64,000 nucleotides of DNA from Streptomyces sp. NBC_00568. Its GTDB lineage: Bacteria > Actinomycetota > Actinomycetes > Streptomycetales > Streptomycetaceae. Under the pieces are notes generated by a model. That model was not told where the DNA came from. It worked only from the letters and a program-made list of their open reading frames with translations, and searched no databases. Location: NCBI RefSeq assembly GCF_026341855.1, contig NZ_JAPENW010000001.1, positions 4,145,001 to 4,209,000 on the forward strand, given 5' to 3'. A program made the position numbers and the translations under genes. How positions within the stretch are numbered: the stretch's first letter is position 1; each line of letters opens with the position of its first letter. Shown here one piece after another: positions 24,196 through 32,515 of the stretch.

Positions 24196-24975
24196 ATGTC
24201 AGAGCGCAAGCCCATCGAGTCCTGGCTCACCGACATGGACGGTGTCCTCATCCACGAAGGGGTGCCGATCCCCGGCGCCGACGCGTTCATCAAGAAGCTG
24301 CGGGAGTCCGGAAGGCCGTTCCTGGTCCTGACCAACAACTCGATCTACACGGCCCGCGACCTGCACGCCAGGCTCCAGCGGATGGGCCTGGACGTGCCCG
24401 TCGAGAACATCTGGACCTCCGCCCTCGCCACGGCCAAGTTCCTGGACGACCAGCGGCCCGGCGGCACGGCTTACGTCATCGGCGAGGCGGGCCTGACCAC
24501 CGCGCTGCACGACATCGGGTACGTCCTGACCGACCACGAACCGGACTACGTGGTCCTCGGCGAGACCCGTACGTACTCCTTCGAGGCCATGACCAAGGCG
24601 GTCCGGCTGATCAAGGGCGGCGCCCGGTTCATCGCCACCAACCCGGACGAGACCGGCCCGTCCACCGAGGGACCGCTGCCCGCCACCGGAGCGGTCGCCG
24701 CGCTGATCACCAAGGCCACCGGCAAGCAGCCCTACTTCGCGGGCAAGCCGAACCCGCTGATGATGCGGACCGGGCTGAACGCCATCGGCGCGCACTCCGA
24801 GACGAGCGCGATGATCGGCGACCGCATGGACACCGACGTCCTGGCCGGTCTGGAGGCGGGGATGCAGACCTTCCTCGTCCTGACCGGACTGACCACGCCG
24901 GAGGAGATCGAGCGCTACCCGTACCGGCCGTCGAAGATCGTCGACTCGATCGCGGATCTCGTCGACCGCATCTGA
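24196..24975 (+). CDS. NagD-like HAD-IIA sugar phosphatase
   Basis: The product is 259 residues with ATG 24196 and an AGGAGA RBS. HAD motifs in order: I SWLTDMDGVLIHEG (nucleophile Asp13 and Asp15), II VLTNNS, a type IIA cap with GETRTYSFEAMTKA, III GKPNPLMMR, and IV MIGDRMDTDVLAG. Members dephosphorylate small sugar or nucleotide phosphates; the N-acetylglucosamine-related NagD label is by family resemblance only. The gene is flanked by terminators, so it is probably monocistronic. Confidence 0.9.
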   Translation: MSERKPIESWLTDMDGVLIHEGVPIPGADAFIKKLRESGRPFLVLTNNSIYTARDLHARLQRMGLDVPVENIWTSALATAKFLDDQRPGGTAYVIGEAGLTTALHDIGYVLTDHEPDYVVLGETRTYSFEAMTKAVRLIKGGARFIATNPDETGPSTEGPLPATGAVAALITKATGKQPYFAGKPNPLMMRTGLNAIGAHSETSAMIGDRMDTDVLAGLEAGMQTFLVLTGLTTPEEIERYPYRPSKIVDSIADLVDRI

Positions 24976-25037
24976 ATCCCGGAGCGCGCCGAGCGGATCC
25001 GAAACCCGCACCGCCGCGGACTGACCCGTACGGAGCA

Positions 25038-25068
25038 GCGGCGGCCCCCTGAAGATGCGGGCCGCCGC
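25038..25068 (+). terminator. terminator after HAD gene
   Basis: Perfect 10 bp arms GCGGCGGCCC (25038-25047) and GGGCCGCCGC (25059-25068) with an 11-base loop lie 62 bp after the HAD stop. Confidence 0.7.
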
Positions 25069-25081
25069 CCCGAGGGGGAGT

Positions 25082-25097
25082 CTCCAGATATCTGGAG
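25082..25097 (+). promoter_or_regulatory. perfect palindrome containing the RBS of the next gene
   Basis: CTCCAGATATCTGGAG is a 16 bp perfect palindrome. Its right arm plus the next base forms the GGAGG ribosome binding site for the ATG at 25106. As DNA it is a possible operator; as RNA the arms could pair and hide the RBS. Confidence 0.55.
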
Positions 25098-25105
25098 GTT
25101 TCACG

Positions 25106-25657
25106 ATGCGCTCAATGCGACTCACTCTCTGTGCCGGGGCGGTGGTCGCGGCCGCGTTCACGCCCGCCGCGTACGCGGCCGACGCGGGACCGGCCGGTAT
25201 CTCCGTGACACCAGCGTCCCCCGGCCCCGGCAGCGACATCCGGTTGCGGGTCATGGGCTGCGCGGGCCGGACGGGCACCGCCGTGTCCGACGCGTTCGTC
25301 TCGGACGCGCGGCTGACCGGCGGGGGCGGCGGCGGACTGACCGGGGAAACCCGCGTCCGCACCTCGCTCCACCCCGGCAGCTTCCCCGTCGAGGTCGACT
25401 GCGACGGTCACTCCGGCCGGGTCAAGGGCACGGTCACCGTCGCGGCGCCGGACTCCACCCAGAGCGTCTCCCCGCCCGCCTCGCCGATCGCCCCCGTGCA
25501 CGCGGGCGGCGGCGGCACAGCCCACCTCGCCTCGGCGGACGCCAGGGCGGCCGGACCCGGCACCGGACAGGCCGTGGTCGGCCTGGTCCTCGCGAGCGTC
25601 GCCGCGGCCGCCGTCGCGGTCCGCAGCGCGCGCCGGGGCCACGACAGCCGCGACTGA
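25106..25657 (+). CDS. small secreted/membrane-anchored protein linked to sortase F
   Basis: The product is 183 residues from ATG 25106 behind GGAGG. A signal peptide (MRSMRLTLCAGAVVAAAF ... AYAA-DA) is followed by an Ig-like beta domain of about 80 residues with two Cys (CAG and DCDGHSG). A Ser/Pro/Gly linker leads to a C-terminal membrane segment (GQAVVGLVLASVAAAAVAV) and a charged tail. I see no LPXTG or LAXTG motif before the TM, so it is probably simply membrane-anchored. Its stop is one base before the class F sortase ATG, a translationally coupled pair often seen in Streptomyces. Confidence 0.82.
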   Translation: MRSMRLTLCAGAVVAAAFTPAAYAADAGPAGISVTPASPGPGSDIRLRVMGCAGRTGTAVSDAFVSDARLTGGGGGGLTGETRVRTSLHPGSFPVEVDCDGHSGRVKGTVTVAAPDSTQSVSPPASPIAPVHAGGGGTAHLASADARAAGPGTGQAVVGLVLASVAAAAVAVRSARRGHDSRD

Positions 25658-25658
25658 C

Positions 25659-26324
25659 ATGGCCGAACGGGAGCGTTCCCCGGGCGCCGGCCGCCTGCTG
25701 ACCGGCGTGGCCTGGCTGGTGCTGCTGCTCGGACTGTGGCTGTGGGGCCGTCAGGTGACGGACCTGCGGCTGGGGATATCGGCGCCGACCACGGGGGACA
25801 TCGCGGCCGTCGGACGGCCGCCGGAGGTGCGGCTGCCGCCCGCGCTGAAGCCCCTCGGGAACGCCCGGCCGCAGCGCGTCGACATTCCCTCGATGGGCGT
25901 GCAGGCCCCCGTGGTGGCCCGCGGGCTCGACCGGCGGGGCGGGATCGATCCGCCGCCGTACGAGCAGCCGGGCGTCGTCGGCTGGTACGCGGCGGGGGCG
26001 AAGCCGGGCGCCGCCGGGACCGCGCTGATGGTCGGGCACGTCGACACCGAGACCCGGCCCGCGGTGTTCTACAAGCTCAGCGCCGTCAAGCCCGGCGACA
26101 CCGTCAGGGTCGTCCGCGACGACGGGACGGTCGCGGAGTTCACCGTGGACGACGTCCAGGTGCTCGCGCGCGACCACTTCGACGCCCGACAGGCTTACGG
26201 TGAAAGGCAGTCGGGCCGGGCCGAGCTGCGGCTGATCACCTGCGGCGGAACCTTCGACCGGACCAGCGGCAGCTACACGGCCAACGTGATCGTCTCGGCG
26301 TATCTCACGGGGAACGGGCCGTGA
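25659..26324 (+). CDS. class F sortase
   Basis: The product is 221 residues, ATG 25659, one base after the preceding stop. The N-terminal anchor (LTGVAWLVLLLGLWLWG) is followed by the sortase domain: RVDIPSMGVQAPVV, catalytic His127 in LMVGHVDTE, Cys195 in LITCGGTFD and Arg201 in the following DRTSGSY. The ITCGG-type sequence and the His-Val-Asp context are those of class F. Actinobacterial class F sortases have poorly defined substrates; the coupled secreted protein upstream is the obvious partner to test. Confidence 0.9.
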   Translation: MAERERSPGAGRLLTGVAWLVLLLGLWLWGRQVTDLRLGISAPTTGDIAAVGRPPEVRLPPALKPLGNARPQRVDIPSMGVQAPVVARGLDRRGGIDPPPYEQPGVVGWYAAGAKPGAAGTALMVGHVDTETRPAVFYKLSAVKPGDTVRVVRDDGTVAEFTVDDVQVLARDHFDARQAYGERQSGRAELRLITCGGTFDRTSGSYTANVIVSAYLTGNGP

Positions 26325-26840
26325 GCGGGGATACGGACGCGGCTACCGGGCCCGGTCGACGACCCGCTCCCCCGAAGCCGCCGACCGGGCTGGTCCTCGA
26401 CCGCGCGCGCACGGGTTGCGGGAGTAACCCGGCGCCGGCGCGGGAGGTCTGGAGCCCGTCCGCCGGTGCGGGGCGGTCGGGCCGGAGCAACTGGCCGGGG
26501 GCCCGGGCCGCTCGAGGCCACCTGGGAACAGGTGAGCGGCAAGGCCCAGAGGCTGTCTGACGCCAAGTCCGAGACGGACGGCGCCGGGTCCTGCCCGCAG
26601 GTCGGGCGCGGTCGCTCCGGAAGCCTTCCCGGAACCGCGGATGACTATGCGTTCCGCCCACCCCGGTCCATGGCGCGGTCCGGGACCCGCGTCGCCCGTC
26701 CGTGGGGAGCCGGTGCCGGATCGCGCGCCTTCGGAGGCGGGGCTGTAACAGCTCGCCGACAAGGGCCGGGCGGCCTCGTGGGCCGCGCGGCGGGTATGTC
26801 ACGATTGAGACTTAGGACGGTGCACCCGAGGGGGAGTTGC
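26325..26840 (+). other. 516 bp intergenic upstream of cslZ
   Basis: No gene is supported here. The last 60 bp (GGGTATGTCACGATTGAGAC and following) is the only AT-richer part and probably contains the cslZ promoter. The rest is GC-rich with no repeat or hairpin that stands out. Confidence 0.4.
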
Positions 26841-27857
26841 ATGTACGGCAAGAGGGGTGCCGGGGCACGGGCGTCCACGGCGGTGCTGGGGGCGGCACTG
26901 CTGCTCGCGGGGTGTTCCTCCGGGGGCGACGGCGACAAGGACGAGGGTTCCGGAGCCAAGGTCACACAGCAGCCGAAGAACGCTGACCCGTTCTGGGTGA
27001 ACCCGGACGGGAACGCGGCTGAGCAGGTCGCCACCTACGCCAGAGCGGGCAAGGACAAGGACGCCGAGCAGATCCGCAAGATAGCCGAGCAGCCCACCGG
27101 TGAGTGGATCGGCGCGGAGAACCCGGAGCAGGAGGCGCGCGGCTTCACCGAGGCCGCCGAGAAGGCCGACCGGGCCGCGATCCTCGTCCTGTACAACATC
27201 CCGCACCGCGACTGCGGCCAGTTCTCGCAGGGAGGTGCCGCCGACGGCGAGGCTTACCGGACCTGGATCGACGGGGTGGCGAAGGGGATCGGGGACCGCC
27301 CCGCCACGGTGATCCTGGAACCGGACGCCATCCTGCACCTGGTCAACCAGTGCACTCCGGAGGAGTTCCACGAGGAGCGTTACGACCTCCTCAAAGGCGC
27401 CATCGGCAAGCTCAAGTCCCTGAAGAACACGAAGGTGTACCTGGACGCGGGCAACGCGGGCTGGGGTCACCCCGACCAGATCTTCCAGCCGCTGCAGTGG
27501 GCGGGCATCGCCGAGGCCGACGGCTTCTCCGTCAACGTCTCCAACTTCTACTCGACCAAGGACTCCATCGCCTACGGCAAGCAGCTGGCCGCGAAGGTCG
27601 CGGGCAAGCACTTCGTCATCGACACCAGCCGCAACGGCAACGGCCCGTACACGGGCGGCAAGGCCGACGAGAACTGGTGCAACCCGCCGGGCCGCGCGCT
27701 CGGGGAGAGCCCGACGACCAAGACCGCCGACCCGCTCGTCGACGCGTATCTGTGGGTCAAGCGGCCGGGCGAGTCGGACGGCACGTGCAAGGGAGGCCCG
27801 AAGGCGGGCGAATGGTGGGCGGAGTACGCCCTGAAGCTCGCGAAGGCGTCCAAGTAG
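26841..27857 (+). CDS. cslZ: GH6 endoglucanase lipoprotein CslZ
   Basis: The product is 338 residues from ATG 26841, with GAGGGGGAG upstream. A lipoprotein signal ends at lipobox LLAGC (Cys25). The GH6 catalytic domain contains the Asp motif LYNIPHRDCGQFS, the second motif VILEPDAILHLVNQC, the substrate-channel segment VYLDAGNAGWGHP, DGFSVNVSNFY and the C-terminal WVKRPGESDGTC. In Streptomyces this gene lies beside glxA and cslA and is thought to process the beta-glucan made at hyphal tips. Here it is convergent with glxA, separated by a long terminator hairpin. Confidence 0.93.
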   Translation: MYGKRGAGARASTAVLGAALLLAGCSSGGDGDKDEGSGAKVTQQPKNADPFWVNPDGNAAEQVATYARAGKDKDAEQIRKIAEQPTGEWIGAENPEQEARGFTEAAEKADRAAILVLYNIPHRDCGQFSQGGAADGEAYRTWIDGVAKGIGDRPATVILEPDAILHLVNQCTPEEFHEERYDLLKGAIGKLKSLKNTKVYLDAGNAGWGHPDQIFQPLQWAGIAEADGFSVNVSNFYSTKDSIAYGKQLAAKVAGKHFVIDTSRNGNGPYTGGKADENWCNPPGRALGESPTTKTADPLVDAYLWVKRPGESDGTCKGGPKAGEWWAEYALKLAKASK

Positions 27858-27866
27858 CGGCGGTTC

Positions 27867-27921
27867 GTACGTGAAAGGGGGCGCCCTCCGCTTCTCGCGG
27901 AGGGCGCCCCCTTTCACGTAC
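27867..27921. terminator. bidirectional terminator between cslZ and glxA
   Basis: A perfect 25 bp inverted repeat (27867-27891 with 27897-27921) closes on the five-base loop TTCTC. It sits 9 bp after the cslZ stop and 21 bp from the convergent glxA stop. Confidence 0.9.
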
Positions 27922-27942
27922 AGGTGCGCAAATCCCCTGGAA

Positions 27943-29880
27943 TCAGGGGACCTTGACCCACTGGGCCTTGCTCGGAGTGCCCTGGTCGTCCGTCACGAAC
28001 AGCATGTACCAGCCGGACTCGACGAGATTCCGGTTCTTCGGCACCGTCACCGAGATCCCGGTCTTCGTCTTCGTGAAGTCCAGGGCGATGGACCGCTGGT
28101 CGACATCGGTGACATGGGTGGACGCGCTCGGCCGGATCAGCCGGGCCGTCTTGATGGACGAGGTGTGCGCCGAGGTGAAGTCCGCCGAGGCGCCGCGGGC
28201 GATCGTCTTCGGTCCGCCGGACAGCGAGGGCCGCGAATCCCGGTAGAGGTACGGCGGCGTGTAGATCTCGATGCGCTGCTCGAAGGTGGCCGGCTTGGTG
28301 TTGGCCTTGTCCGCGTAGAGCGAGTTGGAGCCGAAGAACATCACGCGCCCGTCGGGCAGCAGGATCGAGCCCGAGTGGTAGTTGCGGCCCACCAGCGGGT
28401 CGGCCACCCGGTCGAAGCTGTTCGACCCGGGGTTGTAGATCCGCGCCTGGAGGATGTTGGAGTCGCCGCGCCCGCGGTAGTCCTCGGAGCCGCCGGAGAC
28501 CAGGACGGTGTCGTCGGGCAGGATCGAGGACTGCGGGTAGCGGGTGCCCTTCTCCAGCTCGGGACCGTCCACGAACTTCGGATTCTTGTCCAGGAGGCCG
28601 ATCAGCCGGGTCTTCTTGCTGGACAGCTTGGACTCGCCGACCCCGCCGCCGCCGATCACCAGGTACTTCTCGTCCTGCGCGGGCGGCAGCAGGACGGTGC
28701 CGGACGTCTCCATCATGTTCGGGTCGCTCAGGCCCTTGAGCTTGCTGAACTTGTTGCTCTCCAGGTCCCAGACGCCGGGGTCGCGGCCCACGTCGTCGGG
28801 GCCGTAGCCGGCGTTCGCGCCCGAGTAGAAGAGCTTGCCGTTCTGCATCAGGGAGATCGCCGGGTAGGTCGGGAACTGGCGGATGCCCTTGGCGTACGTC
28901 CACTTCTTGGTCTTCGGGTCGAAGACCTCGTTCTTGCCCGGGACGAGCTGGCCGATCTCGTCCAGGCCGGAGAGGCTGAGGATCTTGCCGTCGCCGAGAG
29001 TGGTCAGCGTCGGGTACCAGCGCGCCTCGTTCATCGGGTCGACCTTGATGTACTTCTCGGCGACCGGATCGAACTCGTAGGCGTCCCGGATGCCCTGGAA
29101 GTCCTTCTTGTCCAGGGCGAGCTTCTGGGCAATGCCGTAGGTGTTGCGGGCGTCGGTCCCGGTCAGCCCCTGGACCCGGTAGTTGTCCTGGGTGCCGGTC
29201 TCGTGCTTCTGGCCGCTCTGGTGCGCCTCGACATAGATGCGGCCGAGGCCCGGGTCGTTGCGCACGAACGCGCCGGTCGCCTTGTCGAAGACCTTCTTGG
29301 CGCGCGGGACGAGCACCGGGTCCTTCGACACGAAGGTCTTGCCGTTCTTCTTGCCGGTGAACTTGGTGCCCGCGGGCAGCGTGATGGGCTTGTCGGGGTT
29401 CTCGTTGTGGACGACCATCAGCCCGCCGGCCTTGGTGACGTCGCCCTTCAGCGTCTCGTACCGCTTGGTGCCGCCGGCGATCAGCAGATTGCCGTTGGCG
29501 AGCTGCGTGTGTCCCGTGCAGAACAGGTCGGCGGGCGTCGGGATCTTCTTGATCGTGCCCTTGACCGGGTCCCAGATCCGCGTGTCGAACTTCTTCGCGT
29601 CGAAGTTGTCCTGGTTGTTGCCCGAGCCCGCGATCAGCAGGATCTTGCCGGTGTGCAGCAGGGCCGCGTGGATCGTGTTGAGCCGGTACTCCTCCGGGAA
29701 ATCGATGATGTCCCAGTGGCCGTTGGCGGCTTTGTACTCCGGCTTGTTGATCGTGTACTGGTGGTACTTGTTCGTTCCGAAGCGATACAGCCACGGCCCG
29801 TTCATTCCGGCCAGCGCGAGCACCACCACCCCGGTTATGCCGAGGCGGCGGGCGCGGCGGCGACGGGCACCGTCTTTCAT
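27943..29880 (-). CDS. glxA: GlxA, copper radical (galactose-oxidase-like) oxidase
   Basis: The product is 645 residues. An N-terminal membrane anchor (LGITGVVVLALAGMNGPWLY) positions the enzyme outside the cell. The seven-bladed kelch propeller runs from about residue 60 to 530. Cys121 in DLFCTGHTQ is at the exact position of the cross-linking Cys121 reported for S. lividans GlxA; its Tyr partner lies downstream. The C-terminal domain provides copper ligands in NYHSGSILLPDGRV and the closing ESGWYMLFVTDDQG. GlxA is required with CslA for the tip glucan and normal morphology. Its ATG overlaps the cslA stop by four bases (ATGA), so the two are translationally coupled. Confidence 0.95.
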   Translation of the reverse strand: MKDGARRRRARRLGITGVVVLALAGMNGPWLYRFGTNKYHQYTINKPEYKAANGHWDIIDFPEEYRLNTIHAALLHTGKILLIAGSGNNQDNFDAKKFDTRIWDPVKGTIKKIPTPADLFCTGHTQLANGNLLIAGGTKRYETLKGDVTKAGGLMVVHNENPDKPITLPAGTKFTGKKNGKTFVSKDPVLVPRAKKVFDKATGAFVRNDPGLGRIYVEAHQSGQKHETGTQDNYRVQGLTGTDARNTYGIAQKLALDKKDFQGIRDAYEFDPVAEKYIKVDPMNEARWYPTLTTLGDGKILSLSGLDEIGQLVPGKNEVFDPKTKKWTYAKGIRQFPTYPAISLMQNGKLFYSGANAGYGPDDVGRDPGVWDLESNKFSKLKGLSDPNMMETSGTVLLPPAQDEKYLVIGGGGVGESKLSSKKTRLIGLLDKNPKFVDGPELEKGTRYPQSSILPDDTVLVSGGSEDYRGRGDSNILQARIYNPGSNSFDRVADPLVGRNYHSGSILLPDGRVMFFGSNSLYADKANTKPATFEQRIEIYTPPYLYRDSRPSLSGGPKTIARGASADFTSAHTSSIKTARLIRPSASTHVTDVDQRSIALDFTKTKTGISVTVPKNRNLVESGWYMLFVTDDQGTPSKAQWVKVP

Positions 29881-31823
29881 TTCTTACGTCCCCCAAGGGC
29901 GATCTGCATGGTCTGGTCGTTCCCCCCGTTCGCGGCGGCCCAGCTGGGCTTCTGCTGCGCGTGCGGGGCGTGTTGTTCCTGCTGCGGCGCGGGGGCCTGC
30001 TGCGGAACGTGGACGTCCTCGGGTGCCGCCGGCGGCTTCTTGCGCTCCTGGCGCATGGACCAGCGCCAGGCGAAGATCGGCGAGGCGGTGATCAGCAGGG
30101 CGAAGATCCCCCAGGTGATCATCGCGGGGTGGGAGTGCCCGAAGACGAAACCGGCGGTGATCGAGCCGGCGAAGACCAGGATGAAGAACAGGTGGATCCG
30201 GAAGGTCCCGAACAGCGTGTCGGGGCTCGCCGAATCGCCCTTGGGCGTCACCACGAACTTGCTCTTGCGGCGCAGCACGGCGTCCATGAGCGACCGCGCG
30301 TAGATCGGTGCGGACAGCGCCGACATCACCATGCCGGCGACACCGCCGGAGCCCTCCGGCTCGTGCGGCGAGACGTTGTGCCGGCGGTTCCAGATGTACA
30401 GGCCGATCTGGAGCGCCGAGGCGTTGCCGTACAGCATCAGCCAGACCGTCGGGTCGATGTTCACGCCCGATGCGCCGAGCCCGAGGAACAGGGCGCAGCT
30501 CAGCGCCGCGAGGATCCAGTTGAGCGCGGACATCGGGTAGAAGATGATCATCATCGTGTAGTTGAAGAGCTTGCCCGGAGGCATCGAGAAGAAGCCCTTC
30601 CAGTACTGCTTGAGGATCGTCTCGTAGGTGCCCCGCGACCAGCGCAGCTGCTGGGTGAAGAAGTCCGTCCAGGCGCCCGGCCCCTCACCGACGGCCAGCA
30701 CGTCCGGTGTGTACACGGACTTCCACTTGCGGCCCGTCGCCGGGTTCTTGGCGCGGTGCATCTCGAAGCCGGTCGCCATGTCCTCGGTGATCGAGTCGTA
30801 CAGGCCGCCGATCTGCTTCAGCGCCTTGATGCGTACGGCGTTGGAGGTGCCCACGAACATCGGGGAGCCGTAGAAGTTGCCCGCCCGCTGGATGAGGGCG
30901 TGGAAGAGGAACTGCTGAGACTCCGCGGCCTTGGTGATGGGGTTGTCGTAATTGCCGTACACCTGCGGGCCGATGACGAATCCGACATTCGGGTCGCGGA
31001 AGAAGCCGAGCATCCGCTCCAGGTAGTTGGGCAGCGGCACGTGGTCGGTGTCGACCGAGGCGAAGTAGTCGTAGTCGTCGCCGTGGGCTTCCAGCCAGGC
31101 GTTGTAGTTGCCGTGCTTGGTCTTGGCGCGGTGCGGGCCCTTGGCCTGGTTCCACTTCGCGACGCCCTTGCGGGAGAAGTGGTGCACGCCCAGGCGCGCG
31201 CAGACCTCCTTCACCTCCGGGTCGTCGCCCTCGTCGAGGAGCCAGATGTGCAGAAGCCCCCGGTGGCGCAGCTTGACGGCCGCCTCCAGGGTCTTCGTCA
31301 CCATGGCGAGGGGTTCCTTGCCGGGTACGAAGGAGGTGAGGAAGGCGACTCTCGTGCCGGTTTCGGGCACCACCGGGACCGGGTCGCGGGCGACCAGGGT
31401 GGCGTGCGCGTTGGACAGCACGTTCATGCAGCGGAAGAACTCGATCAGGCCGATCGAGACCAGCATCACGATGTCCAGCGCCGGCAGGAAGTCGTAGGCG
31501 GGATAGTCGCGTTCGGTCCAGTGCTCGGGCTGGAGCAGCCAGCCGAGCAGGACCAGCGAGAGAAGCGGTGCGGCGCCCAGCATCAGGGCCGCGCGTATGC
31601 GGTGCGTCTCCTGCGACAGCAGGGAGCGGTACTGCACCTTGTACGGCTTGCCCGGATCGGGCTGCGTGAGGGGTCCCGCGAGTCGGCTGTAGTGCTCGTA
31701 GTCGTACCTCGGCAACGACTTCTTGATCCTGCGGAAGCTGCCCGTCCGGTGCGATGGCACACGAAGCTGGGTCGTCTCCGATCCGTCGAAATCCTGCCGG
31801 GCGCCCGTCGGCGTCGACGTCAT
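29877..31823 (-). CDS. cslA: CslA, cellulose-synthase-like glycosyltransferase 2
   Basis: The product is 648 residues with ATG 31823 behind GGGGGG. The GT2 domain sits between two N-terminal TM segments (about 80-96 and 115-131) and several C-terminal TM segments. Catalytic motifs: DEGDDPEV, the DxD at SVDTDHVP (Asp258/Asp260), TED (346-348) and QQLRW (391-395). The C-terminal 45 residues are Gln/Ala/Pro-rich. CslA makes the beta-glucan at hyphal tips and acts with DivIVA-directed growth in S. coelicolor. It is first in the cslA-glxA operon; upstream is a 390 bp leader containing an AT-rich stretch. Confidence 0.95.
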   Translation of the reverse strand: MTSTPTGARQDFDGSETTQLRVPSHRTGSFRRIKKSLPRYDYEHYSRLAGPLTQPDPGKPYKVQYRSLLSQETHRIRAALMLGAAPLLSLVLLGWLLQPEHWTERDYPAYDFLPALDIVMLVSIGLIEFFRCMNVLSNAHATLVARDPVPVVPETGTRVAFLTSFVPGKEPLAMVTKTLEAAVKLRHRGLLHIWLLDEGDDPEVKEVCARLGVHHFSRKGVAKWNQAKGPHRAKTKHGNYNAWLEAHGDDYDYFASVDTDHVPLPNYLERMLGFFRDPNVGFVIGPQVYGNYDNPITKAAESQQFLFHALIQRAGNFYGSPMFVGTSNAVRIKALKQIGGLYDSITEDMATGFEMHRAKNPATGRKWKSVYTPDVLAVGEGPGAWTDFFTQQLRWSRGTYETILKQYWKGFFSMPPGKLFNYTMMIIFYPMSALNWILAALSCALFLGLGASGVNIDPTVWLMLYGNASALQIGLYIWNRRHNVSPHEPEGSGGVAGMVMSALSAPIYARSLMDAVLRRKSKFVVTPKGDSASPDTLFGTFRIHLFFILVFAGSITAGFVFGHSHPAMITWGIFALLITASPIFAWRWSMRQERKKPPAAPEDVHVPQQAPAPQQEQHAPHAQQKPSWAAANGGNDQTMQIALGGRKK

Positions 31824-32216
31824 GAGTCATCCCCCCGCACGCACCGTCGGGTGCGTGTTCGTCGGTTCTTTCGTTCGCTCGGGTCCCCCTCGACCCTCAC
31901 GGACGCAGTCACTGGCCGGCCGGCGTCACCACATCATTCACACCATATAGACATGGAACTATGGCCTTCCGGTTGCATGATGCCCCCCTCGGCATCGTTC
32001 ACGAATGGGCCCCCAGCCCCTCGTGGCCGCAACCGGTCCCGCCCCCACCTGTCTCAACTGCCGTAAATCGACAGTCTTTTGAAGCCCAGGGTTCTACGCC
32101 GTCCGTCATGATCGCAAGATGCGAAACGCGGTGTTAACCGGTCATACGCGCTCATTGGGATGTGAGTGCGAAAAGAGGATCGGCGTCCGGTCCCGGTGGC
32201 GGACATTCCGGTATGA
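31824..32216 (-). promoter_or_regulatory. long upstream region of cslA
   Basis: No gene is supported in this 393 bp. The AT-rich stretch 31925-31965, with TATATGGTGTG on the minus strand and an imperfect CCATA-n12-TATGG repeat, is the best promoter candidate. A second AT-richer patch is at 32060-32150. The length suggests regulated expression. Confidence 0.4.
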
Positions 32217-32252
32217 CGACGGGCCCCCTCGTCGCTGCGAGGGGGCCCGTCG
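32217..32252 (-). terminator. terminator after tRNA-Lys copy 1
   Basis: A perfect 15 bp stem (32217-32231 with 32238-32252) has a six-base loop and lies directly downstream of the minus-strand tRNA, with five bases between. Confidence 0.85.
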
Positions 32253-32257
32253 GTCTG

Positions 32258-32331
32258 TGCGCCGCCAGGGACTCGAACCCCGGACCCGCTGATTAAGAGT
32301 CAGCTGCTCTAACCAACTGAGCTAGCGGCGC
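32258..32331 (-). tRNA. tRNA-Lys (anticodon CTT), copy 1
   Basis: The 74 nt cloverleaf folds fully: acceptor arms GCGCCGC/GCGGCGC with discriminator A, D arm GCTC...GAGC, anticodon arm GCTGA-CTCTTAA-TCAGC giving anticodon CTT, and T arm CGGGG-TTCGAAC-CCCTG (one mismatch-free pairing shifted by the loop). CCA is not encoded. It is identical to the copies at 42212-42285 and 56948-57021. Confidence 0.97.
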
Positions 32332-32515
32332 CTGCTGACGCGAAAACTGTACCCGACCCGCGGGGGTGCTCCCGACCGGGAGGGGTGCTCCGTGGCAGGT
32401 GGGAGCGGTCCCGTACATCATTCGGACCGTCAACGTGCGACACCGGATGACAGTTGAGAAACTGACGAATGTGCAGAAATGCGGACATTTCCATCTGGAG
32501 TGTGAGGGGCAGCGC

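Noticed and set aside
27871..30303. 810-codon plus-strand frame opposite glxA and cslA
   Set aside because: It is antisense to two confidently identified genes and has a Val/Arg/Leu-biased, motif-free translation. There is no RBS.
32258..32331. tRNA-Lys genes as attachment sites of an integrated element
   Set aside because: All three tRNA copies are intact with their own terminators, and there is no integrase, excisionase or partial tRNA duplicate in the window.
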